This document shows, piece after piece, positions 31,843-44,309 of a DNA stretch of 64,000 nucleotides; position 1 is the stretch's first letter, and every line of letters begins with the position of its first letter. A model generated the notes under the pieces. The model saw nothing but the letters and a program-made list of their open reading frames with translations. It had not been told where the DNA came from and did not search any database. Both the position numbers and the translations under genes were made by a program. The DNA comes from Neoceratodus forsteri (lineage: Eukaryota > Chordata > Ceratodontiformes > Ceratodontidae). The DNA is taken from NCBI GenBank assembly GCA_016271365.2, contig CM028131.1, forward strand, positions 174,100,501-174,164,500, written 5' to 3'.

Positions 31843-33560
31843 GCTTTGGTTTTGTAAGTCATTTGGGAGAATATAAGGTGTTTTTGGATAAACTGCAATC
31901 AAGGTGGAATTGGTATATGCAGAGGTAAAGGAAATCTGAGGTATTTAGATAGAAACATAGTGAAGATGATAAAGATCACAGTGTAGGGTACGTTTAAACA
32001 AAAGTACAACCACAGGTAAAGTTGTTGGTATGACTGAAGATCGGATAGTAATCCAGGAGTAATACAGCATCATAGTAATGTTGGTACATGTATTGGGAGA
32101 AAGTGGAAAAAGATATGCAGCTCCACATAGAGATGTTAAATATGGATTGAAATGGTGCATCTGTGCACCAGATATCTGGTACTAATCTGGGGAGAAATAG
32201 AGGCAGGCCCCACACCAGGCGAGTGACTGGTCGTACAGGTTAGCATCAGGGCTTCTCGTGAAGGAGTTACTGAATCACTTTAGCATGGGTGGGAGGGTAG
32301 AGACAACTTAAGGGAGGAAATGGGGCACAGGCAACAAAGGATCGTTTTTGGGAGGGGGTCCCAGAGTAAGGTGAAAGCCAGAAGTTCTAGAAGTCGGCCA
32401 GGTGGTTTTCACAAGATATTGCAAAAAAAAAAAGAGAAGGAGAAGGAAGCTAGGCAAAGAGGAAACAAGCACTAAGGCTGATATGGGAAGGAGGAGGATG
32501 GAGTAGGCTTTGAGAGCAGCAGCAGCAGATGCTGAACTGTGGTTTAAAACCATGTGGTTTTGGCGTTTGATGTCATGGGCTGCTGCCATCTTGGGGCCTG
32601 CTAACGGTGGACTGCGCTTTAGGACTCAGCACGGGGGGAGTGATGAAGGAAGGATTGAAACAAAGAAAAGAGAAGAATATAAAAATTATTATAAGGAAGG
32701 GAAGAAATAGTGATTGTGGCAAATCAAGGGAGACATGGAGGCAGTCACACCCATAGACAGGTAGGGGTGCGGTGTTGCTGAGACTCAGGAAATGGACCTA
32801 TGATCAGAGGGTGGGTCTTTGGGCAAAGTCAGACCAGAGTGGGGGTAATCAAAAGGGGCCACTGGCAGTGGACAGGAACTAGGGATACAACGGGCCAGGA
32901 GGTTAACAAGGCAAGTGGGTCTGCTCTCAAGCTGTCATACAAGCCACAAACTCAGTGGCAGGAGCGGCTTGACCAGGGTTATAAAAAAACAAGGTAGGTT
33001 GGGCAAGGAAGAGAATGATAAAGGATTAAAGAGAAGTGAGGGCACCAGAGGTCAGCCCTGCACACAGGAAGACAAGAATACAAAGAGAAAGTGGGGGAGA
33101 GGGAGGAAGGGGGTCAGATGGCTATTTTTGAAGCAGGTCATGTGGTCAAGGATCTGCAAAATGACAGCCAGGATGGAGGAGACACACAATGTAGGCAGGG
33201 GAATGGAAGAGGAGTGGAGGAGACAGTGGGATGACCCAGTGCCTGACAGCAGCACAGCGATGCTAGTGGGGCTGGGGACACTTTGGTGGGTAAAAAAAAA
33301 AGAGAAAAATGGGAAAACAGGGTGGGGAAGGAGATTCACACATGGAGGGATAGTGCTAATGTTGCCCATTGGTAATGGCACCAATAAAGAACAACAAAAG
33401 GGGACAAGCAGCTGCTAGAAGCTGGCAAACAAGCAGCTGACCTCATGGGGCAGGTAAAATCCATCATTTTTTTTCCAATTGTTTAACCAGGAGAGACACA
33501 TTAAGTAGAGTGCTGAGTCGTGACTTGTCAAAGATGTACATATCATGAAAAGATCCTGGG
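31843..33560. other. Unassigned purine-rich interval
   Basis: No gene recognised. Purine-rich, with many GGAGG and AAGGA runs from 32280 onward, which generate Lys/Glu-rich plus frames and Leu/Pro-rich minus frames (for example 32915-33418) without domain motifs. Confidence 0.45.
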
Positions 33561-33574
33561 TATTTTTCACATGT

Positions 33575-34330
33575 TATGATTAGGCTGGTGGTATTATGTA
33601 CCAGATAGCAGCTGAGGCTGTGATATTGCTTGCAGTTGTGGTGTACAGTAGTCCCTCATTGTGTGATAATGCCAGGATTATAACATAAATACAGTCAGTG
33701 GCACCCGCTATATTAAGCATTTCCTGCATAGCACAGAGTGCATCTTTCGTAGCATGCATGCCCTGTGGCATAGATGTTATGTGCTCATGCACATGTATGA
33801 GCAGAGCATTCATGATCTGGTGTAGTGCCCTTGACATGGATGACTAATGTACATCTGTGACATCATCCACCACCCTCTGGAAGGACAATGTGGCATAATA
33901 AACTAATGTACACAGCATCTTTGTCTCCACATTTGTGACACAGGGCTACCTTGTAGGTGGGGACATGTGGTCATGGGCCATATCACACAACTGGCAGAGG
34001 GTGTTATGCTCCACACAGAACCTCTCTGGGCAGTGTGTTTTCCTGAGGGCATAGGCATACATGTGTCCCTGAACAACTGTTTATAAGACTGGTCCCTCTG
34101 TGCCTCTTTCAGCTCAAGTTTGCCATCCATCAGGATGCAGTTCATCAGTAGTGATGGACACATCACACCATGGCCTGGGTTGCATGGCCAGGCACCATTC
34201 CACAGCACGGTAGACATGTGTCTCTCAGACAGCTACCTTCTTCAATTTTATGTGGACAACAGCCATGGACAGGACATGTCTATGACAATTATATATAGAG
34301 GCACCGCAGCCTGTTGTACACTACAGCCTG
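33575..34330 (-). pseudogene. Antisense coding remnants, unrecognised, possibly Harbinger-related
   Basis: Two minus frames, 33580-33837 and 33903-34217, lie beside the Harbinger transposase. The first has an amphipathic ALHQIMNALLIHVHEH stretch like the coiled tail of Harbinger accessory proteins and ends with a GATDCIYVIILALSHNEG segment that recalls the DDE-domain opening. Neither is convincing alone. They may be remains of another Harbinger copy. Confidence 0.3.
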
Positions 34331-34529
34331 CATAGACAGGCACACCAAGTTCATTTTCAATGAATCCATGTGCACTACTCTGGTTCACTGGTAGGGGTAG
34401 ACACCGGTCGGCATCATATCACATTGGTCCATTGTTTTCACCCTTACTGATGGTCCCATATCCAGTGGCATGGTGACAGCACAGATGCCACCTGCTTGCA
34501 CCACTGTGTGATTAGCTTAGGGTTGTGTA

Positions 34530-35040
34530 CCTGACATGCCAGCTGGATGCACTGGTGCATCCTAATAATGTCCAGACAAACAGGGCTGCAATGTGCTTTC
34601 TATCTACCAGGACCTTCCAGATCCCTCTTGGAGATACCACTGACGTGTCGAAAGCAGCCACCTCACACCTCCTGACCAAGTTCCTAGATGCCTTTTTGCC
34701 ACATGCTGGTGAATTCATCATATTCCCCAGCACTGCAGTGGAGCACAGAGCAACAACACAGCAATTCTATTGGGCTGTGCGCCTATCAGCTGTACTCAGT
34801 GCCACTGACTGCACCCACATTGCCATATGTGCACTACCTGGTGATGCTGTAGACACATTCATCAACAGGAAGGGCTACCACTCCATCAATTGACAGGGGG
34901 TGTGTGATGCAACTGGGCACATCATCAATGTCCTGGTATGGTAAACCAGCAGTGCCAATGATGCCTTCAGCTGGCACCAGTTATGGCTGTGCGAGGCATT
35001 TGAGGCCAGCATAATATCCAGTGGACATCTTGTTGGTGAG
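34530..35040 (+). pseudogene. PIF/Harbinger transposase (DDE_Tnp_4-like), broken
   Basis: A plus-strand remnant of the DDE nuclease of PIF/Harbinger elements, the family from which HARBI1 derives. The 34525-34893 frame contains FQIPLGDTTDVSKAATSHLL (helix-turn-helix-like), then FLDAFLPHAGEFI, then ATDCTHIAICALPGD, which carries the first catalytic Asp in the usual IDCTHI context, then FINRKGYHSIN. A stop (TGA at 34891-34893) replaces the codon after HSIN. Sequence downstream continues as GVCDATGHIINV in the same frame with further stops. The final catalytic Glu region was not found. It would act with the Myb-like protein encoded at 36190-38001. Confidence 0.88.
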
Positions 35041-35044
35041 TACT

Positions 35045-36180
35045 TGCATCAGACAAAACCAAATACCCCCCAAGAGTGGGACAGTGACACTAAATAGCAG
35101 ACAAGGGAAGTAGAGAGATGGGGGGAAGTGAGTTCAGATAGACAGGATGACTCAAACAGTAGGGTCTGCAAACAGGTCAGGCTGAGTGATAAAGTAAACA
35201 CCCGCTAACATGTGTCAAAGTTTCCTTAGGGGACAGTGATTATCTCCTGAGACCCTGGCTCCTAACACCAGTCCTCCGGCCAGCATTAGTGGCTGAGCAT
35301 AAGTACAGTACAATGAGGCACATACCATAAAAAGGAATGTGATAGAGTGAGTCTTCAGCATGCTGAAAATGAGATTTTGATGCCTGGACCAGTCTGGCAA
35401 TGCCCTACAATTCACCCTTCAGAAGGTATGCCGCATATTCATAGCCTGTTGTATGTTGCACAGTCTGGCACTTTACTGTGGAATATGCATGCCTGAACCT
35501 GAGGTACATGCAGACAGTGAGCCAGAGGCAGAGATCCAGGGGATAGTAGAGCAACTCGAAAGGAGAGATCCTCAAATGGCCAGGAGGTCCCAGGAGCACC
35601 AGAACAACAACATTGTAACCCTAACATGGATGGCCAAGTGAGTGAAAACAACATAGACAACAAACGTGTGTTTCAAATGTGTATTTACAATAGAAAAAGT
35701 GCAGTGACACACACAGATTGGTGAGAGGAATGGAACAATGGAAAACAAGAAGAATGACATGCAGGTGATACAGAGAATGTGGTGGGCAGTGGTCCCGAAC
35801 ATAGAGGTGCATGTGAGGGGTGCAGGTGGGTGAAGGGTGCAAGAAGGTGTGGCACACACATGGCATCATCGCTGTCTCCCACCACAGACCCTCATGGACT
35901 CCCCACAATTTAAATGTGATGGGGGCATACTACGGTTTGAGAAGCCCATAGATTAAGACTCTGGGGATGGGGAGGCCCTGGGATGACCATGGCCACAGTG
36001 TGGGCTGGGTGTAGCTAATGACCTTTTCCACTGAAGGGTGCATGTTGTGCCCATGGATGATGGTGTGGCAGAAGTGCTGGCCAACCTCGATCATCCACCA
36101 CATGCAGTGGAGTCATGACAGGGGACACTACTGGCTCAGTGATGCTGTGTGCTGTTGGTGCACCACTGCTTAGCCATCTC
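35045..36180. other. Interval between the two Harbinger genes
   Basis: About 1.1 kb with no domain recognised. It should contain the decayed 3' parts of the convergent transposase and Myb genes. Minus frames at 35572-35908 are Cys/His/Pro-rich by composition. Confidence 0.45.
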
Positions 36181-36189
36181 AACATTCCC

Positions 36190-36420
36190 CACTGTGCCTT
36201 TGAGCTCCATCATAGTCCCAGTAAGCGCACCAAATAACTGGTTGAGGGAATTGAGGTGACCTGCCTGATGCTCCTCTGTACACTGTTCCACCCCCAATAG
36301 GCCAGCGTTTCTTGCCTCCCAGAGGTAGGAAAGTTCCTGCCATACCTCCCTCCTGAGGCGTGCAGCTCCTGCTGTGCAGCGGTCTGTGACTCCACTGCAG
36401 AGTGAAGTAGCTGTCAGGAT
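36190..36420 (-). pseudogene. C-terminal coiled-coil remnant of the Harbinger Myb-like protein
   Basis: In a minus frame at 36395-36210, AAQQELHASGGRYG and later SVQRSIRQVTSI resemble the Gln/Leu-rich helical tail of Harbinger accessory proteins. The frame is interrupted and the assignment depends on the upstream exons. Confidence 0.45.
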
Positions 36421-36949
36421 CCAGAGGCTTCCTGTCCCTGGGATGCATGGACACCCTGGACAGTGGGTGGGGATGGCTGGGGATGATCAGTGGGGTGGGC
36501 AAGGCACTAACCTGTGTCTGCCTGCCTCTCAACATACCATCCATTGGGTCACGCATGTCACATGCGTGCCTACCTAATCAGTAGGATGTCAGCCCACAGG
36601 TGGGTGTTGCATCTGCTGGCTTGTGTTTGTGGCCGCAGACCTGTCAGGGACAGCTGTGGTGGTGGTAGTGATGGTGGTGGTGGCAGCAGTGGTACTGGGG
36701 GCATAGACCACAGGGGACCCTGGCAGCACCAAAGGCACTGACTGTCTGGTAGGTGAATGTGTTGGGGTAGCACTGTAGCCACTGCTATCTACCCCTGGCA
36801 GGTCTTCAAGTCAATATCAAAGTCTGATGGTGAGAACCCCCCCAAGGCAATGTTGCCAATGTAGTCCATAGTATGGATGTATGTCTCATCTTCTCCATCC
36901 TCATCATCATCTTCAACATCAGTGATGGCTCCAGAGCTTGCCTCCATGG

Positions 36950-37054
36950 TTACTCCCCAGCTGCTGCCTGTGCCAGTGGTCTCTGCACCCCAGATGTTGA
37001 TGAGCCCTCCACCTCGTCCATCTCCACTTGGTCCCCTTCTGTGAGTCCATCACC
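36950..37054 (-). CDS. Harbinger Myb-like gene, acidic exon (predicted)
   Basis: On the minus strand a splice acceptor (TTGTTCCACAATGCAG) is followed at 37054 by an open segment reading GDGLTEGDQVEMDEVEGSST and ending in a stop at 36950. Acidic Ser/Thr-rich linkers usually follow the Myb/SANT domain in these accessory proteins. The stop before the coiled-coil region suggests the gene is broken. Exon assignment is an inference. Confidence 0.45.
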   Translation of the reverse strand, partial: GDGLTEGDQVEMDEVEGSSTSGVQRPLAQAAAGE

Positions 37055-37637
37055 CTGCATTGTGGAACAAGGATAAGACTGAGTGGCCTGCACATGACAC
37101 AGTGGTTGCCCATCAGTGCCACCACATGCAATACACATCAGTGCTGCCAATGCTACACAGTGCAAGCCAAATCCCAGTGTGCACAGCCTACACACCCACA
37201 TAGCCAAGGTGCATGCACAACCACACTCAGAATGTGCATCCCAGAGATCTGCAGTTGACTAGCATCAAGTATGACCAACATCAAACACGTGCAGTCCACC
37301 ACCAAAAGGAAGGTTATAGTATTAGCATACAGTAATACACATGGCAGCATGCAACACCGCATGGTTAAAGCAAAGCCATTGGCAAGGTACACACCATGTG
37401 CAGAGGCACAGGGTCAGTGTCTGCAGGATACACCATGACTGTAAGTACATGGCACATGGTTCAGGTTCGGCACTGCATAGTACACAAAACCAGAGACTGC
37501 CAGACCACACACAGGCCTTCACAATACACACATGTGTGCACAGGCTGGAATCAGCTGTGTGCCATACTATAAGCAGAGCCATGTGTAGCCCCATGTGATG
37601 ACATGCATACCATGGTGCTGCATGGCCATGTACTCAC

Positions 37638-38001
37638 ATGTGCAGTGTAACGCCAGCAGTGTTTCACAGCCACTGCCATTCACACCTGCCACAGTCACTG
37701 TCCGGATGGCAGATGCTACCACGTCCATGATGGGGTCTGCTGTCAACAGCTCTGCAGGTCTTGGACCTCTCCCAGTGGTGTGCAGTGCATGGCGGTATCG
37801 TGCCTCCTCCTTCTTGGCCCTATGCTGCATGTCATGCCACTGCTTCCATACGGCATCCATTGTGCGTTCGCGTCCACCCACTGCATTGACCTCTGCAGTG
37901 ATCTGATCCCACATCTCCCAGACAGTGACATCTGTGTTCCTGTACCACTGCATATCCTGCTTCCTTTCCTTGTAGCCATCAGCCAGGGCCTTCAGCTTCT
38001 C
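37638..38001 (-). CDS. Harbinger Myb/SANT-like accessory protein, main exon
   Basis: Harbinger elements carry a second gene for a Myb/SANT-like DNA-binding protein that delivers the transposase to the ends (NAIF1 is a host relative). This minus exon is open throughout and reads EKLKALADGYKERKQ, then WEMWDQITAEVNAVGG, then RTMDAVWKQWHDMQHRAKKE, the third-helix pattern with Trp residues at Myb spacing. It starts after a strong acceptor (TTGTTTTCTTTTCAG, ending 38002) and ends before GTGAGT at 37632-37637, a consensus donor. The upstream exon was displaced or lost through the CR1 insertion beginning near 38028. The gene is antisense and convergent to the transposase. Confidence 0.8.
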
Positions 38002-38027
38002 CTGAAAAGAAAACAAAACCCCTTATA

Positions 38028-40010
38028 GTTTTCAAAGGAAGTGGCTATAATAGTGAAAGAAAAAAGGAAGGCATTCAAGCTATACCAAGGAACAAACAAG
38101 GAAGATGGTTGGGTGTCTTACAAGGAGAAAATGAAAGAAGCCAGCAAAAAAATAAGGCAGACAAAAGCACAGACAGAATCAAGTATAGCAGAGAGGGCAA
38201 AGAGAAGAGGCAAATCCTTATTTAGCTACATCCAGGAAAGAAGGAAGGCAAAAGAGGGGGTATAGTCAAGAATACAACTCTGGAAAGGAAAACAACAGAA
38301 GATGACCCAGAAAAAGCAGAAATCCTGAACAAGTACTTCTGCTTGGTATTTGCAGAGAAGGACCCAGGGAATGGCCCAGAAATGGCAAAATGCAACACCC
38401 CTGGACAGGAGGTTGATACTAGCCCCTTCACAGAAACCCAAGTTTTAGAGGCACTAAATAAACTGCGAGTTGGCAAGGCCATGGGGCCAGATGAAATGCA
38501 CCCCAGGATCTTAAAAGAACTGAGATAACAGTTGGCTGCACCACTGGCTAACTATTCACCAAATCCCTAAGGAGTGGGGAGGTACCCAAAGATTGTAAAG
38601 GGGCAATCGTGCTCCCACTCCACAAATCGAGCAGCAGGGAGGACTCTGGAAATTACAGGCCCGTAAGCCTCACATCCATAGTGGGGAAGTTTATGGAGAC
38701 ACTACCCAAACAGAGGATCATGGCATTCCTGGAGGCTAGTGGCCATCAGGACCCCAAGCAGCATGGTTTCACAGTGGGTAGGTCATGCCAGACAAACCTG
38801 ATTTAGTTTTTTGACTGTGTTACAAAGGTTATAGATGACAGTGGGCAATAGAATTGGTCTAGTTAGACTTTAGCAAGGTCTTCGACTCGGTTCCACACAG
38901 AAGGCTGGTAAAGAAGCTAAGTCACACAGGAGTTGGATCAGAAGTAGTTAGACGGGTTAAAAAACTAGTTACAGGGCAGAACCCAAAAAGTGCAGGTAAA
39001 TGGAGCACTGTCATCAGAAGGTAGAGTAACCAGTGGTGTGCCCCAGTGTTCAGTACTGGGGCCCCTACTCTTCAATATTTTTCATATCCGACATAGCTAA
39101 TGAACTACAGGGAAAGGTGTGTCTGTTCGCAGATGACACCAAAATACACAACAGGATCGTCACCCAGCAGGGAGTGGACAAGATGGAAGCTGACCTCAAG
39201 AAACTGGAAGGATGGTCTGGAGCATGATAGTTGAGATTCAATGCTAAAAAGTGCAAAATTATGCACGTAGGAAAAAGAAATCCAAGTAAGGCATATTACC
39301 TTGGAGGGAAAGACTAGCTGCCTCCACCCAAGAGCGCGATTTGGGAATCATTATCTCAGACAACTTGATGGTAGGTAAACAGTGTGAGAAGGCAGCATTA
39401 AAGGCCAGTCATATGCTGGGATGCACTGGGAGGAATCACAGCAAGAAGAAGGAAGTGATCCTGCTGCTATACAGATCACTGGTTAGGCCTCACCTGGAGT
39501 ACAGTGTCTAGTTCTGGAGGCCCATCTCAAAAGGATGTTGGCTGAGGGAGACGGTACAGAGAAGGGCAACAAAAATTATTCAGGGACTGCATGAGATGTC
39601 TTAGGGGGATAGACTGAAAGAACTGAACATGTATTCCCTGGAACAGAGAAGAGAGAGGGGTGACATGATCAAAACATTCAAGTACATAAAAGACATAAAC
39701 CAGGTGCAGATAGATGATCTCTTCCAATTTAAGAAGGGCAGCAGAACCAGGGTACGTGCTGTAAGGCTGCAAGGGGGTCAGTTTTCCACCAGCACCAGGA
39801 AGTTTTTCTTCACAGAAAGAGTGGTGGATGCCTGGAACAGCCTGCCTGCAGAGGTGGTGAGGGAAGCACAATGGTAGGTTTCAAAATACTTGGGATAGAT
39901 ACAAGGGACCCTCAAACTCAGGGACAGTTAGAAGGCTAGGCTAAAGACAATGGGCAAGACTAGATGGACCTGGTGGTCTCCCTTGCCATCAACTTCTGTT
40001 TCTATGTTTC
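38028..40010 (+). mobile_element. CR1-clade LINE, 5'-truncated, plus strand
   Basis: About 2 kb of ORF2 from the end of the endonuclease-RT linker to the 3' UTR. Pieces in changing frames include LNKLRVGKAMGPDEMHPRIL (38460-38520), NYRPVSLTSIVGKFMETL (about 38650-38703), [14 protein letters not shown] with the catalytic FADD box (about 39117-39160) and the C-terminal MYSLEQRRERGDMIKTFKYI (from 39629). It ends with TTCTGTTTCTATGTTTC. It is inserted in the intron or exon edge of the Harbinger Myb gene. At least five frame changes make it inactive. Confidence 0.92.
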
Positions 40011-40100
40011 CTGGGAGAACTTATATGAGCGCAACCTTGCCCATCCATCAGAGGCACCTGTGTGGGATGAAGGTTGACAGTGGTCAGTGGCTGTCCTGCA

Positions 40101-40103
<3 letters not shown>

Positions 40104-40183
<80 letters not shown>
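40104..40183 (+). repeat. (TG)n microsatellite, 80 bp
   Basis: Forty uninterrupted TG units between two CR1 insertions of opposite orientation. It creates false Cys-Val and Thr-His open frames. Confidence 0.98.
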
Positions 40184-40184
<1 letters not shown>

Positions 40185-43085
40185 AAATACATAGATACAT
40201 AGATACATAGACAGTGTCGGCAGATAAGGGCCTATGGCCCACCCAGTCTGCCCATTTGAGCTTGTAAGTTCAGTTTGTTTTCCTAGAAGTCTATTTCCCC
40301 TTACCCCTGACCTCTAGAATTCCTTTATCTCTATCCCATGCATTCTTAAATCCGGTGATTGTTTCAGCACCCACCACTTCCTCTGGCAGGGTGTTCCACT
40401 TGTCCACCACCCGTTCTGTGAAGAAATTCTTTCTCATGTTTCCTCTGAATCGTCCTCCCTCCAACTTCATCCCATGCCCTCTAGTCCTGAAACATCTTTT
40501 TCGCTTAAAAATAGTGTTTTCCTACACCCTGTTCCTCCCTGTAGATACTTGTATGTCTCTATCATATCCCCTCTCTCCCTCCTCTCCTCCAGGGAGTACA
40601 TGTTCAGTTCCTTCAACCTGTCTTCATGGGACTTGTGATGCAATCCATGCACCATCTTTGTTGCCCTCCTCTGAACCTTCTCTACCCTGTCTATGTCCTT
40701 ACGTAGGTATGGTCTCCAGAACTGTACACTGTACTCCAGGTGGGGCCTCACTAGTGTCTTGTATAGCGGAATTATGACCTCCCTTTTCCTGCTGGTGATG
40801 CCCCTGCCTATACATCCCAGCATCCTATTTGCTTTACCTGATGCCTTGTCACACTGTTTCCCTACCTTGAGGTCATCAGAGATGACAACCCCAAGATCCC
40901 TTTCCTGCTTGGTGCATGCCATATCCTCACCCCAACTGATATATTGTGCCAGGGTTTTGTGCCCCATATGCATTATCTTGCACTTCTTTGCATTGAATTT
41001 CAACTGCCAAACCCTTGACCATTCTTCAAGTTTCTGCAGGTCCTTCTCATTCTGTCTACACCCTCTGGTGTGTCTACTTTGTTACAGAGCTTTGTGTCAT
41101 CAGCGAACAGTGAAGTTCTGCCTTCTGGATCCTGTGCAATGTCACTGATGAAGATGTTGAATAGGACCGGTCCCAGCACTGATCCTGTGGTACCCCACTG
41201 GTCACTCTTCCCTCTGTGGAGTGACAGCCATTTACCACCACCCTCTGTGTCCTGCCACCCAGCCAGTTACCTACCCACCACATACTGTCCTGCCCACACC
41301 ATATTCCTCAGTTTGTGTAATAGTCTTCTATGTGGCACAGTGTCAAAGGCCTTGCTGAAGTCCAGATAGGCCATGTCCACTGCCCTCCCTGATCCACCTC
41401 CCTAGTCACCCAGTCAAAAATTCAATGAGGTTGGTCAGACATGACTCCCCTGGTGAAACCATGCTGCCTTGGGTCCTGTAGTCCATTGACAACCAAATGT
41501 TCCACCAATCTCTCCTTCAGTAGTGCTTCTATGATCTTTCCCACTGCCGAGGTGAGGCTGACTGGTCTGTAGTTCCTGCTTCCTCTTTGTTCCCACTTTT
41601 GTATAAGGGGACTACATCTGCTGTCCTCCAGTCTTTGGGTACCTCCCTGTTTCCAGTGATTGGCTAAACAGGATAGCCAGAAGTTCAGCCACCACCTCTC
41701 TTAGTTCTTTAAGGACCTGGGTGCACCCATCTGGCCCCATTGCTTTATCAACTCTTATTATTTCCAGTTCCTTCAGGACCCTTTCTGTGTAAAGGGACTT
41801 GTGTCCATTTCTGCACCATTCTCACCCCTTGTACTCCCTTCAGACCCATTACCCCCTCTTCCTAGTAAGACTGAGCAGAAGTACCTGTTCAATATGTCAG
41901 CTTTACTGTTGTCATCCTCCATGCGGCTCCCATCCTCCCCTTCAGTCTCACTATCCCTCCCTTTGTCTTTCTTTTTTTCCTTATGTACCTGTAAAAGGTT
42001 TTGTCCCTTTACCCACTGATTTTGCAATGTGTTCTTCTGTCTGAGCTTTGGCTTCCTTACTGACTTCCTGCCTCCTTTTGTTTCTCCTGGTACTTCTCCC
42101 TATCCCCTTCTGCCTGTGTCTTTTGTATTGCCTGGATGCAATCTTTTTGGCTTTCACTTTCTTTGCTACCTCTTTGGAAAACCATAATGGTCTCCTCTTC
42201 CTTTTCCTCTTGCTAACCTGCTTAATGCATAATTCTGTTGTTCTTATAATCCCCATTTTAAATACTGCCCACTGTTCCTCAACCCCTGATTCCTGTCCCA
42301 TTCCCCTTAATGCCTCTTTCAAGTATCTCCCCATTTTCCCAAAGTCTGCCCCCCTAAAATCCAGGATACGTGTTTTTGTGTGGTTTGGTTCTGCTCTTTC
42401 TGTGATTTCAAACCACAATGACTGGTGGTCACTGTTATCCAGGTGCTCCCCACTGTTACCCCATCACACTGTCCCTGTTTGTGAGCACAAGGTCCAGTAT
42501 TGCCTTCTGCTGAGTTGGTTCCGACCAGTTGCTTGAGGAAGGCACCCTGAAGGAGTCCAGGATAAATCTGCTCCTAGTTGATGCTGCTGCTGGGATGCTC
42601 CAGTCCACGTCTGGAATATTGAAGTCTCAACCAGTACTACCTCACCCTTGTCTGCCATCCTTTGTATGGCTAGCATCAGCTCCCTATCTGTTTCTTCCTC
42701 CTGGGCTGGTGGTCTATAGACCACACCCGTGTGGATGGCTGGCCCCATTTTCCTTTCCAGCTTAACCCACAGTATCTCTCCCCCATTTTGTTCCTCCTGG
42801 ATCTCTGTGGCCCTTATGTCATTTTTCACATACAGTGCCACTCCTCCTCCCTTCCTGCCTGCTCTGTCTCTTCTGAATATGTTGTAGCCAGGTATGGCCA
42901 TCTCCCAGTCATGGTTATCATTACACCAGGTTTCAGTTATGGCCACAATGTCCAGGTCTGACTGTACCATGACAGCCTCCAGATCTTCCATCTTGTTGCT
43001 AAGGCTCCTGGCATTTGCACACATGGCTTTCCATGATTTGACCTCCCTAGACTGCTTCACTGTTCTACTCCAGCACCTTCCTTGG
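40184..43085 (-). mobile_element. CR1-clade LINE, second subfamily, 5'-truncated, minus strand
   Basis: About 2.9 kb covering ORF2 from the endonuclease start to the 3' end. The 3' end, on the minus strand, finishes in three GTATCTAT-type units rather than TTTCTATG. The endonuclease is open from 43060 with CANARSLSNKMEDLEAVM and VAITETWCNDNHDWEM. A long C-terminal piece, 41003-40467, has IMHMGHKTLAQY, ERDLGVVISDDLKVGKQ and LVRPHLEYSVQFWRPYLR. The polymerase palm between is frameshifted. No ORF1 remains, as expected from 5' truncation. Confidence 0.92.
42464..43060 (-). pseudogene. CR1 endonuclease domain, best preserved copy
   Basis: The open stretch of 198 codons reads most of the APE domain: NARSLSNK at residue 16, then ITETW with the catalytic Glu at about residue 41, then YNIFRRDRAGRKGGGVALYV and a VYRPPAQEEE segment. 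A frameshift near 42600 replaces the GDFN motif. The endonuclease would nick the target to prime reverse transcription. The copy continues in other frames to 40467. Confidence 0.85.
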
Positions 43086-43985
43086 TTGTCATTTATCCCT
43101 GGTTCTGTAGAACAGAATGGTCACAGCCTGTCATTGACTGTGGGTATGAATCAAGGGGATGTTGGGGGACACCCCACAACACATGGCATACTGGACCGAT
43201 AATGTCCTCTGCATGATCATCTGTTATTGTCTGCCACAGGACAGGGTTCGTGTGCAACAGTACAACAGCCACAAGACTGAACTGTGAGGGCAGCATCAGG
43301 ATCACTGTTCCATCTGTGGGCCAACAGGTGTATAGTGGGACTGTGCTGCACAGACCGGTGGGGCTGGCAGACTGCAAAATGCGCCCTTGTTGTGGGGGAG
43401 CATAGCATGTGGTACACATACACATGCTGGAGGCACAGGGCAGCCATGTGAACTGTACTGTGCTGTGATGCCCCCGAGATGTACAAGTACCCTGTGGATG
43501 CAGATGTGCATCAATATGTGTGCCGCAGTGTGTGCAAACAGAGTCACAGTCACAGAGTGGACATGTGTTACGACAGAACAACAGTGCAATGCTGTGACTG
43601 TATATAACTGCATACTGGGCCTGCAGCATCTGAGCAGTTGTCTGCAATAACCAACATAGGACATCTCGGTTCTGTTCCCCTACACATATTGTAGCCCCAT
43701 TACAGTGTAGCAGAGCGCAGTGTTGCAGTAAGGTATTGCACTGTAATGACTGAGGAACACCTACCTGTAGCCTCTGCATTTTGTGTCCTGGGACATGCTG
43801 GAGGCCTAGTGTTGTGGGCAAAAATACTTCCTTCTGCCTGCAGTACCTGTAAGCTCTGCAGGTGGAGCTCAGGCAACCCTTAAATAGCTCAGCCAGACAA
43901 TCCACATTGTAATGCATGCAGATGGGGCTGTAATGAGATGCTAATGTGGTGGATTGCACTCTGATTGCCTAAGAAGGCTCATCTG
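43086..43985. other. GT-rich interval, probably Harbinger flank
   Basis: A minus frame of 288 codons (43093-43959) is Cys/His/Thr-rich, follows the TGTG/CACA bias of the DNA and shows no domain. Near 43985-44050 the plus strand reads TTGAATATATGAGACTTTAGC, then ACAGGGCAAATG, resembling the interior of the Harbinger-type end at 61705 (TTCAAAACTTAGCCC, then GGGGCAAAATTAGC). This may be an element boundary. Confidence 0.4.
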
Positions 43986-44309
43986 CATGCCACTTTTTGA
44001 ATATATGAGACTTTAGCACAGGGCAAATGCGAGTAGCTCCAGGCAAATTTTTGTGCCACAGCACCATTTGATTAGAGCCGGACTATGTCATTTAGCCCGC
44101 ACCCAGGAACATGCGTGGTGATGTCATCATGGTGGAGGTCACTCAAGGGTCGTGCATGCTCACTGGTGGCAGGCTGGTTTGTGTGGCACTATTGTATCTG
44201 TGCTGCACACACTTAGTGCAGCACTAGCATATGCACACTTCATTTGTAGCCTACACAGCTCCAGTATGCAGCACTGTTAAGGTGTTGGCAGTACACTTTG
44301 ATTTTAAGA

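Noticed and set aside
39950..40210. Frame with Cys-Val runs
   Set aside because: Translation of the (TG)n microsatellite.
40355..40777. Plus-strand open frame of 140 codons
   Set aside because: Antisense shadow of the CR1 ORF2 C-terminal region on the minus strand, which has clear motifs.
43093..43959. Open frame of 288 codons on the minus strand
   Set aside because: Compositional (CA-rich) frame with overlapping alternatives and no motif; no splice or promoter support.
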